A stretch of 18,648 nucleotides of DNA, from contig JAHQWY010000030.1 in assembly GCA_029856445.1 (NCBI GenBank), forward strand, positions 1 to 18,648. The letters are read 5' to 3'. A model generated the notes under the pieces. That model was not told where the DNA came from and made no database searches. It saw only the letters and a program-made list of their open reading frames with translations. The translations under genes were made by a program, and so were the position numbers. Positions 7,733-16,577 of this stretch are shown one piece after another. Origin of the DNA: Promethearchaeia archaeon (GTDB lineage Archaea; Asgardarchaeota; Lokiarchaeia; Sigyniarchaeales; SOKP01). Each line of letters starts with the position of its first letter. Position 1 is the first letter of the stretch.

Positions 7733-9754
7733 GTGAGAGGAGTATTGGTTGAATCAGAACTTTATGAATCCGAAATAATATTCAAGGAACTTATTGACAA
7801 TATAAGTAGCGGAGTTGCTATTTATGAAACAACTGATAAAGGAGAATCTTTTATAATCAGAGAAATGAATAAAGCAGGATTACGTATTTGTGAAATCGCC
7901 CGAGAAGAGATCATAGGAAAAGATTTGTCCGTTGCATTTCCTAATGTAGAAGATTTTGGGTTTATAGGTGCTTTAAGAAGAGTATGGAAATCTGGAAACC
8001 CGGAACATTCTTCAACTGTCTTTTATCAAGATGATAGAATTGATGGGTGGGCAAAAATGTATATTTATAAATTACCATCTGGTAAGTTAGTAACGATTTT
8101 TAATAGACAGTCAGAACTCATTGAAGTTCAAGAAATTATCAATCATAAGAAAATAGAAGATGAATTACAGAAGTCTGAAAATGAAAAATTAGTAATCTTA
8201 GAAAGTTTACTAGAGCACATTATATATCAAACCACAGATAACACTATAATTTGGGCTAATAAAGCTGCTGCTGATTCTGTAAATAAATCTCCTCAAGATT
8301 TAATTGGTCAGAAATGTTATAAAATTTGGAACACTCGAGAAGAACCATGTGATGGGTGTCCTGTACAACAATCATTAAAATCTCAAAAACCAGAAACAAG
8401 AGAAATGCATACCCCAGATGGGAAGATATGGCGTGTAGCAGGTTACCCTGTATGGGATAAAGATAAAAATATTATTGGCGTAGTAGAATCGACTTTAGAT
8501 ATTACAGAAAAGAAATTAGCAGAGCAGAAAGTGGAGGAAAGAAGTGAAGTTTTATCGGTTTTAAATAAGATTATCACTCTTGGAAACGAATCAACTAATC
8601 TTCAAGAGTTTCTAGAAAAATCTTACGATCAGGTTTTAGACATTGTAGGCTTCGACCGAGGTGGAGTTTATCTTTACAATCCTGAAACTCATCATAATAA
8701 TCTAGTGCTTCATAAAAATGTACATCCTGATTTTATAACTGCTGTAGAAGATGTTGATATATCAGAAGGTATTTTTAGCAAAGTATTTGATAAGAATAAT
8801 TTGTTTTACATTGAAGACTTCTCGCAGTTCATGGAAAGATCAAAAGAATTAGGTGTTTATTCCGCTGCAATCGTTCCACTCCGTTCAAAGGATGAATATG
8901 TAGGAAGTTTAAATGTAGGTTCTCCTTCTTATCAAGGTCTTTCTCAAAATGAAATAGATTTATTGCTGTCAATAGGGAAACAGATGGGGATCATTATTCA
9001 GAAATTTGAATCTGAAAAATTGCTTAAAGAATCAGAAGAAAAATACCGAAAAGCCTATTCTCAAGCAAATCTTTATAGGGATATTTTTGCTCACGATATA
9101 AATAATATGCTCCAGAATATTCAATCTTCAGCTGAACTTAGTTCTCTTTATCTAAATAATCCTGAAAAATTACACACACTAAAAGAATTATATGATATAA
9201 TAACTGAACAAATTGAGAGAGGTAAAAAACTAATTAACAATGTTAGAAAAATAACCAAACTTGATGAGTCTGAAATTATTTTAGAAAAAATTGAAGCTGT
9301 TCGATTGTTAGGAAAAGCAATTGAATATCTTAAAAATAGTTTTCAGGCAAGAAACATTAATATTCATATTAACAGTTCAGAAAAAAAATTTTACGTAATG
9401 GCAAATAATCTCTTATTAGATGTATTTGAAAATATATTGATAAATGCTGTAAGACATAACAATCAGCCCATAATAAAAATAAATGTAGATATCAGTAAGT
9501 ATTGCTCCAAGAATATAAATTATATTAAACTGGAATTTAAGGATAATGGCATAGGTATCTCTGACTATCGTAAAAGAAGTATATTTGAGAAAGGAAAGCG
9601 TAAGAGCATGAATGGTAAGGGAATGGGTTTAGGGTTATCTCTTGTCAAAAAAATAACTGAGAGTTACAATGGCGCCATTTGGGTTGAAGATAGAGTTAAA
9701 GGAGATTTTAAACAAGGTAGTAATTTTATAATATTACTTCAAGAAGCTAAGTAA
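7733..9754 (+). CDS. Soluble PAS-PAS-GAF sensor histidine kinase
   Basis: A 673-residue cytosolic kinase with no membrane spans. Order: PAS at about 13-127; PAS at 150-262, with C195 and a CxxCP pair (C206, C209); GAF at about 270-425; a dimerisation/phosphoacceptor helix with H454 in FAHDINNML; and a HATPase domain with N-box FENILINAVRHN (565-576), G1 DNGIGIS (604-610) and G2 GKGMGLGL (628-635). All ATP-binding and phosphoacceptor residues are present, so it should autophosphorylate. No response-regulator gene is in the window, making it an orphan kinase, as is common in archaea. The signal may be a small ligand, or redox/metal through the cysteines (inference). Start: GTG at 7733 has no ribosome site, while GAGAGGAG (7735-7742) sits just before TTG at 7745, so the true protein may be 669 residues. 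Confidence 0.92.
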   Translation: MRGVLVESELYESEIIFKELIDNISSGVAIYETTDKGESFIIREMNKAGLRICEIAREEIIGKDLSVAFPNVEDFGFIGALRRVWKSGNPEHSSTVFYQDDRIDGWAKMYIYKLPSGKLVTIFNRQSELIEVQEIINHKKIEDELQKSENEKLVILESLLEHIIYQTTDNTIIWANKAAADSVNKSPQDLIGQKCYKIWNTREEPCDGCPVQQSLKSQKPETREMHTPDGKIWRVAGYPVWDKDKNIIGVVESTLDITEKKLAEQKVEERSEVLSVLNKIITLGNESTNLQEFLEKSYDQVLDIVGFDRGGVYLYNPETHHNNLVLHKNVHPDFITAVEDVDISEGIFSKVFDKNNLFYIEDFSQFMERSKELGVYSAAIVPLRSKDEYVGSLNVGSPSYQGLSQNEIDLLLSIGKQMGIIIQKFESEKLLKESEEKYRKAYSQANLYRDIFAHDINNMLQNIQSSAELSSLYLNNPEKLHTLKELYDIITEQIERGKKLINNVRKITKLDESEIILEKIEAVRLLGKAIEYLKNSFQARNINIHINSSEKKFYVMANNLLLDVFENILINAVRHNNQPIIKINVDISKYCSKNINYIKLEFKDNGIGISDYRKRSIFEKGKRKSMNGKGMGLGLSLVKKITESYNGAIWVEDRVKGDFKQGSNFIILLQEAK

Positions 9755-9763
9755 AAAATTTAA

Positions 9764-9771
9764 TTTTTTTT
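9764..9771 (+). terminator. Oligo-T terminator after the kinase gene
   Basis: A run of eight T begins about ten bases after the kinase stop and continues into a T-rich stretch. Assigned as an archaeal oligo-T terminator by composition and position. Confidence 0.45.
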
Positions 9772-9890
9772 AGTTCTTTCTGATTTTGATTATAAGTTTG
9801 TTAAAAATGTCTAATATCATAACCATACACACTTTTTTCATTTAAATTATTAATATAAACTTTAAAAATAATATAAACAAGATTGAAATT

Positions 9891-11414
9891 ATGGAAACTT
9901 ATGACTTGGTAGTTATAGGAAGTGGCGCAGGATTAAATGTTTTAAATGTGGGACTTCAGGTAGGAATGAAATGTGCTCTTATTGAAGATACAAAATTGGG
10001 AGCAACCTGCTTAACCAGAGGTTGTATTCCATCAAAAGTTTTAGTCCATCCTGCAGATTTAATTCGAGAAGCTCAACATGCTTATAAAGTTGGAATCCAG
10101 TTTAATGTCGAAAAAATAGATTGGGAATTAATCTCTAAAAGAATGTGGTCACAGATTAACGAAAGCAAAGAAATTGAGGATGGTTTATCCCAAGTAGAAA
10201 ATCTTACTTTATATAAAGGAATTGGCGAATTTATTGGAGATTATGAGATGGAAGTCAAATCTGTTAATGGAAGGGAAAACCTGGGTTGCTTTAAAGGGGA
10301 GAGATTTGTAATTGCATCAGGAGCCCGTTCCTTTATACCGCCTATTGATGGTCTAGAAGACGTGGGTTATATAACCAATAGGAGTTTTTTTGGGGATAAA
10401 TTTCCAAAGCAACCTTGGAAAAGTTTGATAATAATTGGAGGTGGAGTCATAGCAGCAGAATTTGCTCATATTTTCTCAGCATTGGGAACTGAAGTAACAA
10501 TAATAGAGATGCTCCCTCGTTTGATAACAACCGAAGAACCTGAAATTAGTCGATTTATAGAACAAAATTTTAAGAAGTTTATGACAGTTTATACAAATCA
10601 TAAGGCGATTAAGGCAAGAGAAAAAAAGAAATTGAAAACAATTATAGCTCAAAATATGGATAATGGTGAAGAAATAGAAGTATCGGCAGAAGAAATTTTA
10701 ATTGCTACAGGTCGTCGCTCAAATGCAGATTTATTGAAGGTTGAAAAAACTGGTGTTGAGACAGATGAAAAAGGATGGATAAAAACTAATCAATACTTAG
10801 AGACGAGTAAAAAAAACATTTGGTGTATAGGGGATGCCAATGGTCTTTATCAATTCCGTCATAAGGCAAATTATGAAGCCGAAATCTGTGTTAATAATAT
10901 GTTTGGACCAGAAGAACAAAAAAGATTTGTTGACTATTCTGCAGTACCATGGGCAATCTTTACATATCCTCAAGTCGGGCACGTTGGTATGACTCAAGCA
11001 GAAGCAATTGAAAAAGGTTATGAGATCTATGTCGCTATTAAAAATTATTCCACGGTTGCGAAGGGTTTTGCCATGGGTTTTGAGAATAATGATGAAGATA
11101 ATGGATTTTTTAAATTAATTGTTGATAAATCATATAAAATATTAGGAGCTCATATTGTAGGTCCACATGCTGCTATTCTAGTACAACCATTTGTGTATTT
11201 AATGAATTCTGGATTTACTTGTTCACTACCAGAATCTCACGGCGAAAGAAACATTCCCAAACTAGAAAGAGTTTGTCCAGAAGCAGGTTCATTCATGCCT
11301 ATTTATAACTCTATGGTTATTCATCCTTCTCTGAATGAAGTTACAGGGTGGGCAATAGGGAACTTAAGACCAATTAATATAAAAATGGAGCATCATGAGC
11401 ATCATCATGACTGA
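9891..11414 (+). CDS. E3-like FAD/NAD-dependent disulfide oxidoreductase with His-rich tail
   Basis: A 507-residue class-I pyridine nucleotide-disulfide oxidoreductase. The N-terminal FAD-binding motif is VVIGSGAG (7-14). The redox disulfide is C40/C45 in GATCLTRGCIPSK, with CxxxxC spacing as in dihydrolipoamide dehydrogenase. The NAD motif is IIIGGGVIAAEFAH, the second FAD motif IWCIGDANG. The catalytic His is in HPSLNE (478-483), where E3 normally has HPTLSE; the His-Glu pair is kept. The protein is ~40 residues longer than bacterial E3. A lengthened, cysteine-containing segment before the catalytic His (FTCSLPESHGERNIPKLERVC) and the MEHHEHHHD tail account for part of that. It may serve a lipoyl protein, but another disulfide or metal-linked substrate is possible given the canonical E3 at 2-706. 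ATG 9891 matches the family N-terminus. Confidence 0.88.
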   Translation: METYDLVVIGSGAGLNVLNVGLQVGMKCALIEDTKLGATCLTRGCIPSKVLVHPADLIREAQHAYKVGIQFNVEKIDWELISKRMWSQINESKEIEDGLSQVENLTLYKGIGEFIGDYEMEVKSVNGRENLGCFKGERFVIASGARSFIPPIDGLEDVGYITNRSFFGDKFPKQPWKSLIIIGGGVIAAEFAHIFSALGTEVTIIEMLPRLITTEEPEISRFIEQNFKKFMTVYTNHKAIKAREKKKLKTIIAQNMDNGEEIEVSAEEILIATGRRSNADLLKVEKTGVETDEKGWIKTNQYLETSKKNIWCIGDANGLYQFRHKANYEAEICVNNMFGPEEQKRFVDYSAVPWAIFTYPQVGHVGMTQAEAIEKGYEIYVAIKNYSTVAKGFAMGFENNDEDNGFFKLIVDKSYKILGAHIVGPHAAILVQPFVYLMNSGFTCSLPESHGERNIPKLERVCPEAGSFMPIYNSMVIHPSLNEVTGWAIGNLRPINIKMEHHEHHHD

Positions 11415-11437
11415 CATTGGTTATCAGTAAAATAATA

Positions 11438-11560
11438 CTATTTTTTCTTCATTTTAACAATTTTCCTTATAAAATTCTGATAATTCTTACCCTTAAATAA
11501 AAAATCTACATCTTCACCATCAATTTTATAGAGTCTTAAACCAATATTATAATTAGATGG
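11438..11560 (-). pseudogene. Possible C-terminal remnant of a minus-strand gene
   Basis: The minus strand between the oxidoreductase and the methyltransferase is open for 40 codons and ends in TAG. It reads like ordinary protein (IGLRLYKIDGEDVDFLFKG, then a Lys-rich end KIVKMKKK). No start codon lies in it except an ATG four codons from the end, and a stop (TAA) comes directly upstream, inside the methyltransferase start region. It could be the tail of a gene cut off when the methyltransferase gene arrived. It could also be chance: open runs of this size occur in AT-rich spacers. The source protein is not recognised. Confidence 0.2.
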
Positions 11561-13509
11561 TTACTGAAAATATAAAAATCCATAGAAATAATATCATAGG
11601 TCAAATTTTTACTCCAGAATATGTAGCAGAATTTATGGTTAAAAATGTTATTAAAGTTTTCAAAGATAATAACTCAGACTCTCAAGATTTAAAAGTTCTA
11701 GAACCCGCAGTAGGAGAAGGTGTTTTTTTACATCAACTTCAACAAAAAGGATTCTCGAATATTGACGCTTATGAAATGGATTTATCTCTCAAAGAATATC
11801 TTTTAAATTTTTTTCCAAAAGTAAATTTTCAGTTTGAGAATTTCTTAGGTTCAAATAAAAATGAGAAATTTGATATAATAATTGGCAATCCCCCTTACTT
11901 AGGTCAAAACTATAATGCTGAAGTTTTTCAAGATTATATATCAAAATACCCAATTTGTGCTGAATTTTTCGTAGGAAATATGGATCTATTTTATTACTTC
12001 ATTCATATGGGTATTGAAAAATTAAAAGCAGGAGGAATCCTATCTTATATTACAACAAATTATTGGATTACAAAATCTCAGAAAACTGGGATAAAATTAT
12101 TAAAACCTCATATACTAGATGAATGCTTCTTACTTCAATATATTGATTTAACATGTTTACAAATATTTGAAGGAGCAAAAGGACAACACAACTGTATTTT
12201 TGTGTTACAGAAGAAAACTGAAGAAGAAAAATTAAAAAAAAAGGACAAAAGCATACATGTAATACAAATAGTAGGAGATAATAAGTCTAAAAAAACACAT
12301 GAGTTACTTAAAAAAAGAATCTTTAAAGATCTAGTAGAAGATAATACTTCACCATATATCAGAAGATATATCTCTGCATTAACTAATAATGATTTAGACT
12401 ATGATAAAAGCTGGAATCTTACCTATCCTGAAGAAGTTAAAATTGTTGTAGAGAAAGTTGAGAAATATTGTAAATCTAATGGACAAATCTTGAAATTAAA
12501 AGATCTATTCATAATGCGTAATGGATTAATCTTAATTAATGATAACATCTTTATCCTGAAAAAAGGAAATCAATTAAGAATTGAAAGTAACGATTGGTAT
12601 CTTAAAATTAACGGAGAATATGCTAAACTCAGTGAAGTTGAACAATTACGCCTCAAAAAAGTATATAAAAGCAAGTCGATTAAACAATATGGGCACAATT
12701 CTGAAGATATTTCTAGTTACATTATATATTTTAATAAGAATGAATTTATAAATCAAAACCATATTAAGCGTAACAAGTCTCTTGAGAAGAAATATCCAAC
12801 TCTTACAAAATATTTGAAACAATATGAAACGAAATTGCGAGAAATTCTAATCAATGCTAAAGAAAATCCTGAAGATTATTATTACCCCAGGCGTGGATCC
12901 TTCATTCGAAGATTAGATGAAAATGGAAGAGAAGAATTAGTAGATCTCGAACCTTTCTATGATGAAAGCCCAAAGATCTTTTTAAGATATATTTTAAACG
13001 ACAATATATTCGGTTATTCGATTGATCCTTATTATGCAACATCAGATACATATTTCCTATGGCCATTAATCAATAAAGAAGTTGATTATTTATTCATGAT
13101 TGCTTATTTAAATTCTAAGCTTGTATCTTTTTTATTTAAAGCAAAAAATATAATTATCAAAAGAAGTAAGACTAAACTTGAAGATGGATTACCAATCCCA
13201 CAAATAAACAATTTTAAAGCTGAAGACAAAAGAAAAATTATGGATTTAATAAAATGTTTGGCTTGTTTGATGATATACAACGAAAATAAGGATCAAATTA
13301 AGAAAGTAGAAGAACTAATAGATGAAATAATCTCTTTTGGCTATTGTTCTTCTATAATAAATTATAAATTTAAAGAAGACATTATCAAAGCATTTGAAGA
13401 AAAGAATATAAGCAACATTCAAATGAAAGTTGATTCCCTATTTTATTGGTTATTTAACTTAGATAAAAATGAAATAGATTATTTATTAAACTCATATTAC
13501 CCGCATTAG
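11557..13509 (+). CDS. N6-adenine DNA methyltransferase, Eco57I/TaqI-like, solitary
   Basis: A 650-residue class I DNA methyltransferase. It opens with GQIFTPEYVAEFMVKN (15-30), the usual entry to this family. SAM-binding motif I is VLEPAVGEGVF (47-57), and catalytic motif IV is NPPY at 111-114, which specifies adenine-N6 methylation. The middle and C-terminal parts are a long target-recognition region; FLWPLINKEVDYLFMIAYLNSKLVSFLF is split by family convention near residues 503-530, with a closing PIPQ. Length and order resemble type IIG enzymes and M.TaqI-like proteins, but no N-terminal nuclease domain or PD-(D/E)xK motif was seen and no restriction gene lies beside it. An orphan or regulatory methylase is therefore the simplest reading. 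A run of nine A (12234-12242) lies inside the gene. ATG at 11557 has no ribosome site. It sits alone between unrelated genes, suggesting acquisition. Confidence 0.87.
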   Translation: MVTENIKIHRNNIIGQIFTPEYVAEFMVKNVIKVFKDNNSDSQDLKVLEPAVGEGVFLHQLQQKGFSNIDAYEMDLSLKEYLLNFFPKVNFQFENFLGSNKNEKFDIIIGNPPYLGQNYNAEVFQDYISKYPICAEFFVGNMDLFYYFIHMGIEKLKAGGILSYITTNYWITKSQKTGIKLLKPHILDECFLLQYIDLTCLQIFEGAKGQHNCIFVLQKKTEEEKLKKKDKSIHVIQIVGDNKSKKTHELLKKRIFKDLVEDNTSPYIRRYISALTNNDLDYDKSWNLTYPEEVKIVVEKVEKYCKSNGQILKLKDLFIMRNGLILINDNIFILKKGNQLRIESNDWYLKINGEYAKLSEVEQLRLKKVYKSKSIKQYGHNSEDISSYIIYFNKNEFINQNHIKRNKSLEKKYPTLTKYLKQYETKLREILINAKENPEDYYYPRRGSFIRRLDENGREELVDLEPFYDESPKIFLRYILNDNIFGYSIDPYYATSDTYFLWPLINKEVDYLFMIAYLNSKLVSFLFKAKNIIIKRSKTKLEDGLPIPQINNFKAEDKRKIMDLIKCLACLMIYNENKDQIKKVEELIDEIISFGYCSSIINYKFKEDIIKAFEEKNISNIQMKVDSLFYWLFNLDKNEIDYLLNSYYPH

Positions 13510-13558
13510 TAATTATAATCTTTTATGCTTACTTTCTTTATTTTCCAGAATCGATAAG

Positions 13559-13567
13559 TTTTTATAG
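13559..13567 (+). promoter_or_regulatory. Putative TATA box for the hsp20-cdc48 cluster
   Basis: TTTTTATAG, preceded by a purine-rich GATAAG that could act as BRE, lies about 75 bases before the hsp20 start. It would give a leader of roughly 50 nt that contains a strong ribosome site. It is the best candidate in this 130-bp gap. Confidence 0.4.
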
Positions 13568-13626
13568 ATCAAATACAATATTTTATTGACAACTAAAGAT
13601 TGACAAAAACTTCAAAACTTAAAATT

Positions 13627-13634
13627 AAGGTGGG
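13627..13634 (+). promoter_or_regulatory. Strong ribosome binding site of hsp20
   Basis: AAGGTGGG, complementary to the archaeal 16S 3' end, lies 5 nt before ATG 13640. It fixes the hsp20 start and suggests efficient translation. Confidence 0.65.
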
Positions 13635-13639
13635 AAATT

Positions 13640-14260
13640 ATGAGGGATGATTTTGAAGATTTTATAGAAAGAATAAAGAAATATTTTAAATTAGATTCTG
13701 ATATATTTGATGTAGACTTTTTATTTATCCCCGAATCAGAATTAAATTTAGGAAAGGAACCCAATGATAAGAAAATAAAGGGTTTTAAAATATCATACCA
13801 TTTTGAGTCAGGAATGGACAAACCAGAAATAAAGATTGAAGGTGATCTTGAAAATAAAAATATTCATGAATATTTAAAGAAGATCGATTTATCCAAGGCA
13901 CCTAAATTACAAGATTTATACAAATCACAATCTAAGACAGAAATTGATGCAAGAAATTTATCTTTAGAGACATCACAGATAAATAAAGGAGAGTTTGAGT
14001 CTCCGATCATAGAACCTTATACTGAAATATGCGATAAAGAAGGATCATCTGAAATTTTAATTGAAATTCCAGGGATGGCTAGAGATAATGTCAATATCAA
14101 ATTTGATGATGAAGGAGGAAAATTAATATTTACTGCGGAAAATCGAACACGTTCTTATGTTAAATCTATATCTTTACCTTTTAAGTCTTCAGAAATGAAC
14201 TGTGAGGTAGAAGTAAATAATGGAATAGCAATAATAAGGGTAGACGAAGCAGATAAATAA
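13640..14260 (+). CDS. hsp20: Hsp20/alpha-crystallin family small heat shock protein
   Basis: A 206-residue protein whose last ~85 residues form the alpha-crystallin domain: an opening strand (IEPYTEIC), then EILIEIPGMARDNVNIKF, where I-P-G-x-x-x-x-x-V is the family core, a strand pair ending LIFTAENR, and closing CEVEVNNGIAIIRV (compare the usual 'NGvLel' end). The N-terminal ~110 residues are charged and less typical (a Leu/Phe-rich part, then GFKISYHFESG). No C-terminal IxI motif is visible: the protein stops at VDEADK, soon after the domain, so oligomer contacts may differ from classical sHSPs. It would hold partly unfolded proteins in the cytosol. It begins the co-directional run with cdc48 56 bp downstream, a pairing known in several archaea, which supports a joint protein quality-control role. 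Confidence 0.85.
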   Translation: MRDDFEDFIERIKKYFKLDSDIFDVDFLFIPESELNLGKEPNDKKIKGFKISYHFESGMDKPEIKIEGDLENKNIHEYLKKIDLSKAPKLQDLYKSQSKTEIDARNLSLETSQINKGEFESPIIEPYTEICDKEGSSEILIEIPGMARDNVNIKFDDEGGKLIFTAENRTRSYVKSISLPFKSSEMNCEVEVNNGIAIIRVDEADK

Positions 14261-14316
14261 AATAATTTATAAAATTATATTAGAAATACAGATAAAATCA
14301 AAGTGAAGATGTAAAA

Positions 14317-16542
14317 ATGAGTGAAATAACTCGAGAATATAGGGGAAATGGGAGGAAAGTAAGAATAAAGGATGCATACAAAATGGATGCTGGAAGAGGT
14401 AGAATAAGAATTGATCCTGATGTAATTACTGATATGAATCTAAAAAATGGAGATGTGATTGAAATTGCTCATCCTGTAGCAGGAAAAAAAACAGCGGCGT
14501 TATTATTCCCCGGGAAGGATGAAGATAAAGGTACTAATTCAATTAGAATAGATTCTTCATTAAGAAGGAATTTAAGTGCATCATTAGATGATATCGTTGA
14601 AATACAGAAAATTGATGCCAGTTTAGCTGATAGAATAACCTTTGCGGGAGTTGAAGAATCTGTCATTTTAAGGAAATCTGAACAATTAGTACGAATGCTA
14701 GAAAATCGTGTTATTACTAAGGGTGATATATTGAGTTTTAATGCGATGGGGCGAAGGATTGATTTTATAGTTGTTGATTTCTCTCCTAAAGCTGCAGCAG
14801 TAAGGATTCATTTAGATACTAAAATTACAATATCTGAAAAAACCCACAAAGAATTAGAAGAATTAGAAAGTAGAAGAGTAACTTATGAAGATATTGGTGG
14901 CTTAGAAGAAGAAATTCAAAAAATTCGTGAAATGATTGAATTACCTATTAGACATCCTGAGTTATTTAAACGTATAGGAATTGATCCCCCAAAGGGCGTT
15001 TTACTTCATGGTCCGCCTGGTACAGGAAAAACTTTACTTGCGAGAGCTGTAGCATATGAAACTGAAGCACATTTCATAACTATAAGTGGACCCGAAATTA
15101 TGAGTAAATTTTATGGACAAAGTGAAGAGAATCTAAGAAAACTGTTTGAAGAAGCAAAAGATATGGCTCCCTCAATAATCTTTATCGATGAGCTTGATTC
15201 AATCGCGCCTAAAAGAGGAGAGGTGACCGGAGAAGTAGAACGAAGAGTTGTTGCTCAATTACTTTCATTATTAGATGGTTTAGAAGGAAGAGGGGAAATC
15301 ATTGTTATTGGAGCAACAAATCGAGTAAACGATATTGACCCTGCACTGAGACGTCCTGGTAGATTTGATCGAGAAATTGAAATAGGAGTTCCAGATACAG
15401 ATGGTAGATATGAAATCTTATTAATTCATACTCGAGGTATGCCCTTGCATGGTGATGTTGATCTACGTCTAATAGCAGAAAAAACACACGGTTTTGTTGG
15501 TGCAGATGTTGAAGCGCTAGCAAAAGAAGCGGCAATGTTAGCTATAAGAGAGCTACTTCCAAAAATTGATTTAGACAAACAAATTCCACCTGAAATACTA
15601 ATGGATCTTCAAATTTATATGAAAAACTTTCAAACTGCATTAAATAGTATCGAGCCTTCAGCTTTAAGAGAAGTATTAATAAGTCAACCTACTGAGACTT
15701 GGGAAGATATTGGGGGTCTAGAAGATGCTAAACAGCAGTTAAGAGAGATAATTGAATGGCCGTTGAAATATCCTAATTTATATAATCATCTAAATTCAAA
15801 ACCTCCTAATGGGATCCTGTTATTTGGTCCTCCTGGAACAGGAAAAACCTTATTGGCAAAAGCATTAGCTCATGAAAGTGAAGTAAATTTCATTTCTGTT
15901 AAAGGTCCTGAGTTTTTATCAAAATGGGTTGGTGAAAGTGAAAAAGCTGTTAGAGAAACTTTTCGAAAAGCGAGGGCGGCATCACCTTGTATCATATTTT
16001 TTGATGAAATTGATGCTATAGCTGGAATGCGTGGAAGATTTGCCAGTTCTCAAGTAACCGAGCAAGTTGTTTCACAATTGCTAACAGAAATGGATGGTTT
16101 AGAAGGATTAAAAGATGTTATATTACTTGCTGCAACTAATAGACCTGATATGCTTGATCCTGCTCTGTTACGTTCAGGAAGGTTTGGAAGACATATAGAT
16201 ATACCGATGCCAGATAAAGATACAAGAGTGGAGATATTTAAAATTCATCTTCAAAAAAAACCACTGGCTTCTGATGTTGATATTAATCAGATGGCACAAG
16301 ATCTAGAGGGTTATACTGGTGCTGACATTCAAGCTATAAGTGAAGAAGCAACACTTCTGACCATTCGTAAGGCTATATCAGATTTGCAAATCAATACTCA
16401 AGATGCAGATTCTGTAAAAAAAGTAAAGATATCTCGTGAAGAGTTTGATGAGGCTATCGCAAAAGTATTGAAATCTGCTGATAAAGCGAAAAAATCTCAC
16501 GAGATGTATTCAAAAGAACCTTCAGAAGAATTATATAGATAA
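14317..16542 (+). CDS. cdc48: Cdc48/VCP (p97)-type double AAA+ ATPase with HbYX-like tail
   Basis: A 741-residue unfoldase. The N-domain (about 1-185) has the double-psi barrel seen in p97/VAT (GRGRIRIDPDVI). D1: Walker A GPPGTGKT 232-239, pore loop KFYGQSE 264-270, Walker B IIFIDE 287-292, and RRPGRFDR with its arginine fingers (345-352). D2: Walker A GPPGTGKT 504-511, pore loop KWVGESE 536-542, Walker B IIFFDE 559-564. In D2 the SRH reads RSGRFGR where RPGRFDR/RPGRLDQ is usual. The C-terminus is LYR, fitting HbYX (hydrophobic-Tyr-any), the tail by which PAN and archaeal Cdc48 dock the 20S proteasome. Cdc48 hexamers thread proteins through the pore using ATP. A possible internal promoter (TTTATAAAAT) lies in the 56-nt gap before it. 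ATG at 14317. Confidence 0.96.
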   Translation: MSEITREYRGNGRKVRIKDAYKMDAGRGRIRIDPDVITDMNLKNGDVIEIAHPVAGKKTAALLFPGKDEDKGTNSIRIDSSLRRNLSASLDDIVEIQKIDASLADRITFAGVEESVILRKSEQLVRMLENRVITKGDILSFNAMGRRIDFIVVDFSPKAAAVRIHLDTKITISEKTHKELEELESRRVTYEDIGGLEEEIQKIREMIELPIRHPELFKRIGIDPPKGVLLHGPPGTGKTLLARAVAYETEAHFITISGPEIMSKFYGQSEENLRKLFEEAKDMAPSIIFIDELDSIAPKRGEVTGEVERRVVAQLLSLLDGLEGRGEIIVIGATNRVNDIDPALRRPGRFDREIEIGVPDTDGRYEILLIHTRGMPLHGDVDLRLIAEKTHGFVGADVEALAKEAAMLAIRELLPKIDLDKQIPPEILMDLQIYMKNFQTALNSIEPSALREVLISQPTETWEDIGGLEDAKQQLREIIEWPLKYPNLYNHLNSKPPNGILLFGPPGTGKTLLAKALAHESEVNFISVKGPEFLSKWVGESEKAVRETFRKARAASPCIIFFDEIDAIAGMRGRFASSQVTEQVVSQLLTEMDGLEGLKDVILLAATNRPDMLDPALLRSGRFGRHIDIPMPDKDTRVEIFKIHLQKKPLASDVDINQMAQDLEGYTGADIQAISEEATLLTIRKAISDLQINTQDADSVKKVKISREEFDEAIAKVLKSADKAKKSHEMYSKEPSEELYR

Positions 16543-16577
16543 AAAAGCAATAAAAACTGAAAAAATTAAGATAAAAA

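Noticed and set aside
10797..10997. 66-codon minus-strand open frame
   Set aside because: It is antisense to the second FAD motif of the oxidoreductase and has no independent support.
11557..13509. Full restriction-modification or BREX-type defence locus around the methyltransferase
   Set aside because: No nuclease, helicase, phosphatase or other defence gene flanks it; the neighbours are an oxidoreductase and hsp20.
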